DNA of 17,365 nt, from the NCBI GenBank assembly GCA_018366495.1, contig JAGZHZ010000040.1, forward strand, positions 1 through 17,365, written 5' to 3'. The translations under genes were made by a program, and so were the position numbers. This DNA is from Clostridiales bacterium. Its GTDB lineage: Bacteria > Bacillota > Clostridia > Lachnospirales > Lachnospiraceae. Shown here one piece after another: positions 4,918 to 12,568 of this stretch (within the stretch, counting starts at the first letter, position 1; every line of letters starts with the position of its first letter). Below the pieces are notes generated by a model. The model was not told where the DNA came from. It was given only the letters and a program-made list of their open reading frames with translations, and did no database searches.

Positions 4918-7588
4918 GCAATCGTGCCTCCTTTGCAGGTAATGTAAATGTAAATATCGCTCCGTGTGGCTTATTATCGGATACAGAAATTTCTCCTCCA
5001 TGAGCATTTATAATAGATTTGCACAGAGATAAGCCGATTCCGCAGTTTCGGCGGCTGTCTGCAATTTTATTTTCACCGCTGTAAAACATATCAAATACTT
5101 TTGCTTTTGCCTCATCTGAAATTCCATTGCCATCGTCCGCAATAGAAACAACCACTTTCTGATCCTGTTTCTTTACAGTAATTTTTATATGCGACCCCTT
5201 CGGTGTATATTCAATCGCATTGTTCACAATGTTGATCACCACCTGAACAATCAGACGGGAATCCATTTTGGCAAGCAAAAATTCCTCCTCGCTTTCCACC
5301 GTAATCTGATGCTCCACATTTTTCTTATTTACATGCTGAAGCGCTTCTGCAATCACATCGTCAATCAGGTCTTCCGTGATATTTAAATTTAGTCTTCCCT
5401 CCACCAGTCTCGTTATGGACAATAGATTTTCCACCAGATTAATAAGCCACATGGCGTCTTCATAGATATCTGCATATAACTGTTTTTTTGTCGCCTCATC
5501 AAATTCCTCTCCCATGGACATCAGATTGCTGGCATTTCCTGAGATCGATGTCAAAGGAGTCCTCAGATCATGTGAAATCGAACGCAGAAGATTTGCTCTG
5601 AGCTGCTCATTCTGGGCAAGAACGGCCGCTTCCTCTTTCTCCCTTGTGATCTTTTCATTTTCAAGCGCCAGAGCACACTCCCCTAAAATGGATAAAAGAA
5701 TACTATTTTCAAATGCTTCCAGTGAATTTTTTTCCATAACAATTCCGATCACGCCATATACATTGTCATTGACGCGAATAGCCAGATACAGACAATGCGC
5801 GTCTGAAAATGTCTCTGTCGTAGCGCCTGCATGTTTATTGTTTTTGAATGTCCACAAAGCCACTTCTTTCTCTTTTTCTGAAATATACTTTTTATTCAGA
5901 GACTGTCCCGATTTCGAAAACATCTGAGGTTCTCCCAACGTTCCCTTTTCTTCCGTATAGACGATGATATCTTTTTCCAGCAATTTCATCAGCTGACTGA
6001 CCGTAATTGATATGATATCATCCTTTCCTTTTGCCTGCTGCAAAAGACGGTTTGTATCAAATAGAATTCTAGTCCTGAAAGCCACACTGGCTGACTGTTT
6101 GAAATGATTTTTCAGTCTCATCACAAGAGATCCTGTAATAAAAGCGGCGAGAAACATCACTACAAAGGTAATCGGATAACCTGTATCATATGCATGAAGT
6201 GAAAATCTTGGTTCTGTGAACAGAAAATTAAACACCAGAACACTGACAATCGCAGAAATCAGACTGTAAATCTGATTTTTCGTTACAATCGCTGTAAGCA
6301 GCACACTCAGGACGTAAATCGTGATAATGTTAGCCTCATCAATTCCAAGATTGAAAAAGAAAAAGCCAATCACACTCGCTAAAAACAACAGCCCGATACT
6401 CTTTAAAATATCTCCTGCTGAAAAGACGATATTTCTTCTTCCAAACTTCTTTGCACGGTAGATTGCCTCCTCGGAACCAAAATCTGGAATAATATATACA
6501 TCCAGATTTGGAGCATCCAGAATAAGCCTTTCTGTCAACGTCATTTTGCTCAATATATGGGTCCTTGTGGCAGCACTTCTTCCTATTACAATCTTTGTCA
6601 CCCTGGACAGACGCGCAAACTCTGCAATCTGAAACAGAATGTCATCACTGTAAATCACTTCAATTTTTGCGCCGAGCTGCTCTGCCAGGTGCATATTCTC
6701 CTGAAGGCGCTTTACACTCTGCTCATCCATATAAGCAAAATCAGGTGTCTCCACAAACAGTGCTGTAAATGTCCCGTGAAATACATTTGCCATTCTGGCA
6801 GCCGTACGGACAATTTTTGCATTTGAAGGCGATGTTGACAGACATACAAGAATATGTTCATCGACATAATAATCATTTGAATTTTTTTCTCTTTCTTTTT
6901 CTGCCAGACGTTCTTCCCGATCTGCACACCGATGGACTGCAATCTCCCTTAGCGCCGCTAAATTCTCCTCTGAAAAGCAGGAGACAGCAGGAGATTCTTC
7001 CTGCTGTTTCCCGTCCGTTTTATTCTCTCTGACCCGCTTGATCAGCTTTTGCGGCTCAATATCTATAAATTCGACCTGTTCTGCTTCGTCAAATATAAAA
7101 TCTGGTATTCTTTCGCTGACAGGAACTTTTGTAATATTATAAACAATATCATTTAATCCCTCGATATTCTGCACATTCAGCGTTGTATAGACGTCAATTC
7201 CTTCCTTGAGCAGTTCCTGAATGTCCTGATACCTTCTGATATGGCGGCATCCCCTCTCATTTACATGGGCAAGTTCGTCAATTAAAATCAGCTGTGGTTT
7301 TCGTCTGATTGCAGCATCCAGATCAAACTCCTGAATATTACTTTGTTTCTTATTTTGAAGCCATTCCAGACCTTTCGCCAGTGCAGCCGTATCTGCCGGG
7401 ACATCTGGCGCAAGATATCCAAGTACAACATCCACTCCATGTTCCTTCGCAATCATTGCTGCCTGCAACATGGTATACGTTTTTCCTGATCCTGAAGCAT
7501 ATCCAAAAAAAATCTTCAGATAACCTCTTCTTTGTTTTTGTTCTGCGGAATTATACAAAATTTCCGGTACAGGTCTGATTTTCGCCAT
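4910..7588 (-). CDS. kdpD: Osmosensitive K+ channel sensor histidine kinase KdpD (full length)
   Basis: An 892-aa membrane sensor kinase of normal family length that controls KdpE. Residues 20-230 are the KdpD domain with Walker A GYASGSGKT (29-37) and Walker B LILIDELAH (100-108). Residues 243-370 are a universal stress protein domain. About 393-495 holds four membrane segments and 515-645 a GAF-like region. HisKA has phosphoacceptor H673 in SISHDLRTPLT. The ATPase domain has the N box NNAIEYTP (789-796), DDGNGI (818-823) and GIGLSL. The USP domain contains S251-T-S253, 20 residues, then FTALF (274-278), close to the SXS-X20-FTAXY motif described for c-di-AMP binding in Staphylococcus aureus KdpD. 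GAAGAGG precedes the ATG. It follows ktrA by 117 bases and overlaps kdpE by 8. Confidence 0.97.
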   Translation of the reverse strand: MAKIRPVPEILYNSAEQKQRRGYLKIFFGYASGSGKTYTMLQAAMIAKEHGVDVVLGYLAPDVPADTAALAKGLEWLQNKKQSNIQEFDLDAAIRRKPQLILIDELAHVNERGCRHIRRYQDIQELLKEGIDVYTTLNVQNIEGLNDIVYNITKVPVSERIPDFIFDEAEQVEFIDIEPQKLIKRVRENKTDGKQQEESPAVSCFSEENLAALREIAVHRCADREERLAEKEREKNSNDYYVDEHILVCLSTSPSNAKIVRTAARMANVFHGTFTALFVETPDFAYMDEQSVKRLQENMHLAEQLGAKIEVIYSDDILFQIAEFARLSRVTKIVIGRSAATRTHILSKMTLTERLILDAPNLDVYIIPDFGSEEAIYRAKKFGRRNIVFSAGDILKSIGLLFLASVIGFFFFNLGIDEANIITIYVLSVLLTAIVTKNQIYSLISAIVSVLVFNFLFTEPRFSLHAYDTGYPITFVVMFLAAFITGSLVMRLKNHFKQSASVAFRTRILFDTNRLLQQAKGKDDIISITVSQLMKLLEKDIIVYTEEKGTLGEPQMFSKSGQSLNKKYISEKEKEVALWTFKNNKHAGATTETFSDAHCLYLAIRVNDNVYGVIGIVMEKNSLEAFENSILLSILGECALALENEKITREKEEAAVLAQNEQLRANLLRSISHDLRTPLTSISGNASNLMSMGEEFDEATKKQLYADIYEDAMWLINLVENLLSITRLVEGRLNLNITEDLIDDVIAEALQHVNKKNVEHQITVESEEEFLLAKMDSRLIVQVVINIVNNAIEYTPKGSHIKITVKKQDQKVVVSIADDGNGISDEAKAKVFDMFYSGENKIADSRRNCGIGLSLCKSIINAHGGEISVSDNKPHGAIFTFTLPAKEARLHE

Positions 7589-7610
7589 AATTTATACCTC
7601 TTCCGTATCA

Positions 7611-7662
7611 TGTGTAAATTGACACTCCCATAGCTAAAGTAAGGGGTTTTACGACACATTTG
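7611..7662 (-). mobile_element. Possible IS200/IS605-type right-end remnant
   Basis: Read on the minus strand, the ktrA-kdpD gap contains CCCCTTACTTTAGCTATGGG followed by AGTGTCAA. This resembles the imperfect hairpin and tail (CCC..CTTTAG..GGGAGTGTCAA) at the right end of IS200/IS605-group elements and at the 3' end of TnpB guide RNAs, as I remember them. No transposase gene or left end is present, so at most this is a relic or a short non-autonomous copy. The match is by eye. Confidence 0.35.
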
Positions 7663-7705
7663 ATAAGCTGGCTCTTTTCTTATTTTTCTACTGAGTTTTT
7701 ACACT

Positions 7706-8356
7706 TTATTGAATATGGAAACATTTCTGAACGTCTTTTATGCGTCCTAAAATCAGCATCGTATCATTCACAAGCAAAATGGTGTCTGATGTGATATCCA
7801 TACGCATTTTTCCATCATGTCTCAATGCCATAATATTAATATTATGTTTATTTCTTACGTTCAGCTGACCAATCGTCTTTCCATACCACTCATCTGGGAT
7901 TGCCACTTCAAAAATCGCATAATCTCCATCCAATTCTACATAGTCCAGAATATGATCAGAACTGTAGCGCATCGCAGTCCATTCTGCCAGCTGTCGCTCC
8001 AGATAAACGACTTCATCTGCACCATTTCTTAAAAGGAACTTTTTCTGCACATCTCTTGCCGCTCTTGAAACTACAAATCTGGCTCCCATCTCTTTTAAAA
8101 GGGATGTCGTCTCCAGAGAACTCTGGAAATTGTCACCGATTGCCACAATACAGACATCAAAATTACGCACTCCAAGGGAACGGACAAATTCTTCGTCTGT
8201 TCCATCCCCGATCTGTGCATTTGTGACATATGGAAGGACAGCTTCCACACGTTTTTCATTAATATCAACTGCCATGACCTGATGATTCAATTCATCCAGT
8301 TTTTTCGCAATATGGCGGCCAAATCTTCCAAGGCCCACCAATAAAATAGACTTCAT
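7706..8356 (-). CDS. ktrA: Potassium uptake regulatory subunit KtrA/TrkA (RCK protein)
   Basis: A 216-aa cytoplasmic RCK protein that forms a ring on the membrane subunit and gates K+ flow in response to nucleotides. The N-terminal Rossmann fold has GLGRFG (8-13) and an acidic D31 at the end of the second strand (MAVDIN). The C-terminal RCK_C domain covers about 130-216, a region that binds c-di-AMP in the S. aureus homologue. The ATG at 8354-8356 is preceded by GAAGGAG and starts the protein at MKSILLVGLG, as in the family. An upstream in-frame ATG would extend it by 45 unrelated residues into ktrB. The gap to the ktrB stop is 23 bases, so the two form one operon. Confidence 0.95.
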   Translation of the reverse strand: MKSILLVGLGRFGRHIAKKLDELNHQVMAVDINEKRVEAVLPYVTNAQIGDGTDEEFVRSLGVRNFDVCIVAIGDNFQSSLETTSLLKEMGARFVVSRAARDVQKKFLLRNGADEVVYLERQLAEWTAMRYSSDHILDYVELDGDYAIFEVAIPDEWYGKTIGQLNVRNKHNINIMALRHDGKMRMDITSDTILLVNDTMLILGRIKDVQKCFHIQ

Positions 8357-8379
8357 AGTTTTTTCTCCTTCTGGCTGTA

Positions 8380-9723
8380 TCAGCCCACTGTAATTTTTTC
8401 CTGTGGAAATTTCGATCCACCTGTATATTTTTTGGAAAGTGTCGCATAGATTAAAGTAAGGCCTCCCACTCTTCCAAAGAACATCAGACAAATCAGTATG
8501 ATTCTGGAAACAATGCCCAATCCGGGTGTAATTCCAAGGGACAAACCTACTGTACCGATCGCTGAAGCAGTCTCAAACAGAGCTGTCAAAATCGGGATTC
8601 CTTCCATATAACTGATGATCATACCGCCTGTCAGAAACAGTATTACATACATCATCAAAATCGTTCCGGCGCTTCGTATCGCATCATCTGGAATACGCCG
8701 TTTAAAGAAATGTGCATCTTCTTTCTGCTTAAATACAGCCAGCGAAGAAGAGATCAGCACTGCGACCGTTGTCGTCTTCATACCGCCTGCGGTGGAACCT
8801 GGAGAACCACCTGTCAGCATCAGCATAATCATAATCAATATACCAGCTTCACTGATCAGTGTCAGATCGGCCGTGTTAAATCCTGCCGTTCTCGGTGTCA
8901 CAGACTGGAAGAAAGAACTTAAGATTCTTTCACCTAAAGGTAAATCAGAAAACTCGCAGAAGAAAAACCAAAGCGCCGGAATGAAAATCAAAAGTCCGGT
9001 CATTGTAATAATGACTTTACTTTGCATTCTGTATTTTGAAAAATGCCAGCGGTTTCTCTGTATATCTTCCCATGTCAGAAAACCGATGCCTCCGATTATA
9101 ATCAAAGCCATAATTGTCAGATTGATAACCGGCTGTGCCGAATAGCCAGTCAAAGAAGAAAACTTTCCATTGACTCCCATCAAGTCAAATCCTGCATTGC
9201 AAAAAGCAGAGACTGAGTGAAAAATTGCATACCATATCCCCTTCAGAACTCCGAAATCTCTTATAAACACAGGAAGCATCACGACCGCACCGATCACTTC
9301 CACCATAAGCGCTGTCTTTAAAATAAATTTTGTCATCTTGACAATTCCACCCACCTGAGGGGCAGATATCGCCTCACGCATCGTATTTCTCTGCATCAGA
9401 CTGATCTTTCTTCCAGAAATAATCGCAATCATAACTGAGATCGTGACAACTCCCATACCGCCGATCTGAATCAGAAACAGAATCACTCCCTGGCCAAATG
9501 TCGACCAGTATGTTGCTGTGTCCTCCACAATCAGTCCTGTCACGCATACTGATGAAGTAGCTGTAAACAGAGAATCCATAAACGTTGCGCCTTTTCCATC
9601 CTGCGTTGCAATAGGCAAAGTCAGGCACAAACTTCCCAGTAAAATTACCAGTAAGAATCCGAGAATAATTACCTGAAATGTTGAGATATGTTTATTCTTT
9701 TTTCCTCGTATTGTCCACCACAT
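8380..9723 (-). CDS. ktrB: Potassium uptake membrane subunit KtrB/TrkH
   Basis: A 447-aa polytopic K+ translocating subunit of the SKT family. The four pore loops and filter glycines are visible: SSVCVTGL (G63), SAFCNAGF (G178), TPRTAGF (G281) and SAIGTVGL (G393). The conserved GGSPGSTAGGMKTTT at 305-319 lies in the gating loop region. The length and lack of a long C-terminal extension fit KtrB. The ATG at 9721-9723 follows GGCGG with 8-base spacing, a modest ribosome binding site. It is the first gene of ktrB-ktrA-kdpD-kdpE, in reverse of the frequent ktrA-ktrB order. The 130-base upstream gap carries a TATAAT box and three 11-bp repeats. Confidence 0.96.
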   Translation of the reverse strand: MWWTIRGKKNKHISTFQVIILGFLLVILLGSLCLTLPIATQDGKGATFMDSLFTATSSVCVTGLIVEDTATYWSTFGQGVILFLIQIGGMGVVTISVMIAIISGRKISLMQRNTMREAISAPQVGGIVKMTKFILKTALMVEVIGAVVMLPVFIRDFGVLKGIWYAIFHSVSAFCNAGFDLMGVNGKFSSLTGYSAQPVINLTIMALIIIGGIGFLTWEDIQRNRWHFSKYRMQSKVIITMTGLLIFIPALWFFFCEFSDLPLGERILSSFFQSVTPRTAGFNTADLTLISEAGILIMIMLMLTGGSPGSTAGGMKTTTVAVLISSSLAVFKQKEDAHFFKRRIPDDAIRSAGTILMMYVILFLTGGMIISYMEGIPILTALFETASAIGTVGLSLGITPGLGIVSRIILICLMFFGRVGGLTLIYATLSKKYTGGSKFPQEKITVG

Positions 9724-9770
9724 TTTTCATACCGCCTGTATTATCTTTATTTGATCTTCATGTCGTCTTT

Positions 9771-9846
9771 ATTATATCTTTAATTGCATTAAATCGGTAT
9801 GAATAAGTAAGGTTTTGTATTAAGATTGTATAAAGATCATATAAAG
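9771..9846 (-). promoter_or_regulatory. ktrB promoter with three 11-bp tandem repeats, candidate KdpE site
   Basis: On the minus strand CTTTATATGAT, CTTTATACAAT and CTTAATACAAA follow one another directly (9836-9846, 9825-9835, 9814-9824). Repeats with 11-bp period are the standard binding pattern of OmpR/PhoB-family regulators, the family of KdpE. A TATAAT box lies at 9771-9776 with no good -35 hexamer 17 bases upstream, which fits an activator-dependent promoter. The assignment to KdpE is inference. Confidence 0.6.
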
Positions 9847-9853
9847 AAACAGG

Positions 9854-11854
9854 TCATTCTGAGAGAAATGCATCCTGCAGTTTTACGCCTGTCTCGTTTA
9901 ACATGGCAATTAAAAGTCCATATTCAAATTCCCCAATCGGTCTCCTCTCTTCCAAAAAAATCCCCATTACACCTCTTACTTTTTCATCATCTTTAATCGG
10001 CAGATACATGGCCTTTGCATCGGGCAGTGTGTGCGTACATGCTCCGGCTCTGTGATGGTTTCCAACAACCCACTGCGCCACTCCTTTTTCATGAGAATTG
10101 ACGCACGTCTCCAATTCTGAAAGTTCCATCCCTTTTCTTGGAAACAGTAACGGCAAATCTACCATACCTGATCCATTTACAGGATAAATCAAAATCGACA
10201 GATTCAATAATTTCCCAGACTGCATTGCTATCTGGTTCCATACGTCTGTCTTTGATTTGCATCGTCTCAGTTTCTGACTGTTTTCCAGAAGGATTTCGGT
10301 TCTGTATGCCGTCTTGGCGCTTTCAAGATTCTGCTGCTTCAATTTTCCCGTAATCGTTCCAGCAAAAAGTCCGACAATGAAAAGCATGAAAAAGGTAGTC
10401 GGATACACCTTATCATATGCTTTTAAACTGTAATAAGGCTCTGTAAAGAAAAAATTAAACAAAAGCACGCTGATCAGTGATGTATACAAAGCATAAACTT
10501 TTCGGTTTGCCACATAAGAAGAAAACAGCACCCCCATCAGATAGATCATCGTCGTATTGGCATCCGAAAATTCAAATTTCCGAAACAGTAATGCCAATAT
10601 CGTTGTCACGCCCATAATTCCGGTCACCATGAGCAGATTCCATACCGTCTTTTTCCAGTCTTCCTGATTTTTTCTTCGGTCTCTCATCGGATGGTACCGC
10701 TTTTTCTGTCGGACGTCCGGAATTATATACACATCAATATTTGGAGCCATATAGGTCAGTTTTTCCAAAAATTCTGACCGATATATGGATCTCACCGTAA
10801 AATGGTTTGTTCTTCCAAGTACAATTTTAGAAATATTGCTTACAATCGCATACTGCGCAATTTGAGCCGCAACATCAGAACCGTATACCGTAACAATCTT
10901 TGCCCCCAATAACTTAGCCAGTTCCATGTTATTGCGCAGCGCTGCCTTTGTCTTCTCGTCTGCTTCCTGCAGTTCAGGAGTTTCAACACATAATCCTGTC
11001 AATTTTGCATGGAAAGCATCTGCCAGGCGCACCGCTGTCCGAATCACTTTTGTGCTGGACGGCGCAGCTGTAATGCAAACTAAGACGTGTTCCCCCGTAT
11101 GATAGTCCTGATTTTCCTGCAGACTGCGTTCCTCCTCCGCAATACGGTTCACCCGATCTGCTGTCCTTCTCAGTGCAATCTCACGCAGTGCAGCCAGCTT
11201 TTCCCTGCGGAAAAAATTTTGAAGCGCTCTCTCTGCCTGCTGCGCCCGATAAATTTTTCCCTCTTTCATTCGATCAATCAGATCATCCGGCTCTATATCA
11301 ATTACTTCCACCTGATCGGCATGGTCAAAAATAGTATCAGGAACCCGTTCCCTGACTTCAATCTGAGTAATGTTCCCCACAATATCATTCAGACTTTCCA
11401 AATGCTGGATGTTCATTGTAGTAAAAACATTCATTCCCTTTCTGAGCAGTTCTTTCACATCCTGATATCGTTTTTCATTTCTGCATCCTTTTGCATTTGT
11501 ATGAGCCAGTTCATCCACTAAAATCAGCTGCGGTCTCCGCTTTAATGCAGCATCCAAATCGAATTCCCGCAGCTTTACGCCTTTATATTCTACCATCAGT
11601 GGAGGGATTGTCTCAATACCTTTTGCTAATGCCTCTGTGTCCGGGCGGGCATGAGGCTCAATATATCCTGCTACTACATCAATCCCATGTTTTTGGGCTT
11701 CATGGGCTGCCTCCAGCATCGCATATGTTTTTCCTGATCCTGCGGCATACCCCAGAAAAATCTTGAGTTTTCCCCTGTTTTTTTTCTGCTGTTCCCTCTC
11801 TTCATACTGCAGGCGCTTCAACAGCTGCTCTGAATCCGGTCTTTGATTTTCCAT
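9854..11854 (-). CDS. KdpD paralogue lacking the histidine kinase domain
   Basis: A 666-aa protein matching the sensor half of KdpD. It has the KdpD domain with Walker A GYAAGSGKT (35-43) and Walker B LILVDELAH (110-118), a USP domain (about 254-380), four membrane segments (about 402-505) and a GAF-like region to about 650. It stops where full KdpD continues into HisKA, so there is no phosphoacceptor His and no ATPase domain. The frame is clean, with no kinase remnant downstream, so this is a stable short form rather than a recent frameshift. The USP c-di-AMP signature is degraded: T262/A264 and LTGLC replace SXS and FTAXY. GGAGGA precedes the ATG. It follows kdpC by 58 bases. Short KdpD forms are known beside kdp genes in Alicyclobacillus and Anabaena. 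It may modulate the full KdpD, which is inference. Confidence 0.93.
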   Translation of the reverse strand: MENQRPDSEQLLKRLQYEEREQQKKNRGKLKIFLGYAAGSGKTYAMLEAAHEAQKHGIDVVAGYIEPHARPDTEALAKGIETIPPLMVEYKGVKLREFDLDAALKRRPQLILVDELAHTNAKGCRNEKRYQDVKELLRKGMNVFTTMNIQHLESLNDIVGNITQIEVRERVPDTIFDHADQVEVIDIEPDDLIDRMKEGKIYRAQQAERALQNFFRREKLAALREIALRRTADRVNRIAEEERSLQENQDYHTGEHVLVCITAAPSSTKVIRTAVRLADAFHAKLTGLCVETPELQEADEKTKAALRNNMELAKLLGAKIVTVYGSDVAAQIAQYAIVSNISKIVLGRTNHFTVRSIYRSEFLEKLTYMAPNIDVYIIPDVRQKKRYHPMRDRRKNQEDWKKTVWNLLMVTGIMGVTTILALLFRKFEFSDANTTMIYLMGVLFSSYVANRKVYALYTSLISVLLFNFFFTEPYYSLKAYDKVYPTTFFMLFIVGLFAGTITGKLKQQNLESAKTAYRTEILLENSQKLRRCKSKTDVWNQIAMQSGKLLNLSILIYPVNGSGMVDLPLLFPRKGMELSELETCVNSHEKGVAQWVVGNHHRAGACTHTLPDAKAMYLPIKDDEKVRGVMGIFLEERRPIGEFEYGLLIAMLNETGVKLQDAFLSE

Positions 11855-11876
11855 ACACTCATTCCTCCGCAGCTTT

Positions 11877-11902
11877 AGAGGATATGCCGCAGCACATCCT
11901 CT
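11877..11902 (-). other. Intercistronic hairpin between kdpC and the short kdpD
   Basis: AGAGGATGTGC pairs with GCATATCCTCT around a TGCG loop on the minus strand, an 11-bp stem with one wobble pair. No T-run follows in the transcribed direction, so it is not a normal terminator. It could stabilise or separate the kdpFABC message from the downstream sensor gene. Confidence 0.5.
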
Positions 11903-11912
11903 TCTTTTTCCT

Positions 11913-12557
11913 TTATAAAATTCCCATCGCTTCTGCTATTGCCAGATTACATTTTAACACATTGACACGGTCTTCCCCAAAAACTCCTAAAACTTTATGT
12001 TCTGTATTGTCCTCCACAATCTGAGCGACCTTCTCCTCGCTTAATCCAGAATTTTCCGCAACTGCTGGAATCTGAATCTGTGCTGCTTTCGGACTGATAT
12101 GAGGATCCAGTCCAGAACCGGAAGCAGTCAAAAGATCTGCCGGAACATCCTCTGCGGATACACCTGGATGGGAAGCCAGAAATTCATCGAGATCCTTCTG
12201 TATTCTGGCTTCCAGATCTGGATTTGAATTTCCATAGTTGAATGATCCTGAAGAAACCCCGGCGTATTCCCCATTATCCAGTTGTTCCTGCGTATAAGTA
12301 TTATAGTTTACAGAAGATACTCTTCCTTTGAAAAAGTAATCTTCTGTAAAATCCTGTCCAAGTAATTCAGAGCCAACAGCTTCTTCTTTATTTGTAGTCG
12401 GATTTCCGTTTTTATCAATCAGGCTTCCATTTGCCTTTGCTTTCATCGTCGTCTGGCTGACACCAGTCAATGCCATCGGATAGACAAATGAGCAGATTGC
12501 CATCATGACGATACAAAAGACGAATGCTGTCTTAAACATTTTAATAAAGGTTTTCAT
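11913..12557 (-). CDS. kdpC: K+-transporting ATPase subunit C (KdpC)
   Basis: A 214-aa single-span subunit that stabilises the KdpFABC complex and aids ATP binding. The N-terminal membrane helix spans about 8-32. Family motifs follow: GSELLGQ (62-68), YFFKGRVSSV (74-83) and DLLTASGSGLDPHISP (141-156). It is slightly longer than the E. coli protein, with a loop around 40-62. GGAGGAAGA precedes the ATG, and the gap to kdpB is 11 bases. Confidence 0.97.
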   Translation of the reverse strand: MKTFIKMFKTAFVFCIVMMAICSFVYPMALTGVSQTTMKAKANGSLIDKNGNPTTNKEEAVGSELLGQDFTEDYFFKGRVSSVNYNTYTQEQLDNGEYAGVSSGSFNYGNSNPDLEARIQKDLDEFLASHPGVSAEDVPADLLTASGSGLDPHISPKAAQIQIPAVAENSGLSEEKVAQIVEDNTEHKVLGVFGEDRVNVLKCNLAIAEAMGIL

Positions 12558-12568
12558 AAATCTTCCTC

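Noticed and set aside
4918..5007. Longer KdpE with a 30-residue N-terminal extension
   Set aside because: The extension lies inside kdpD and is not part of the receiver fold; the ATG at 4915-4917 has a strong ribosome binding site.
4262..8226. Several plus-strand frames of 65-140 codons opposite kdpE, kdpD and ktrA
   Set aside because: They lie antisense to well-supported genes, lack ribosome binding sites and show no family features.
8357..8491. Longer KtrA with 45 extra N-terminal residues
   Set aside because: The extension overlaps ktrB, precedes the Rossmann fold start, and the internal ATG has a clear GGAG site.
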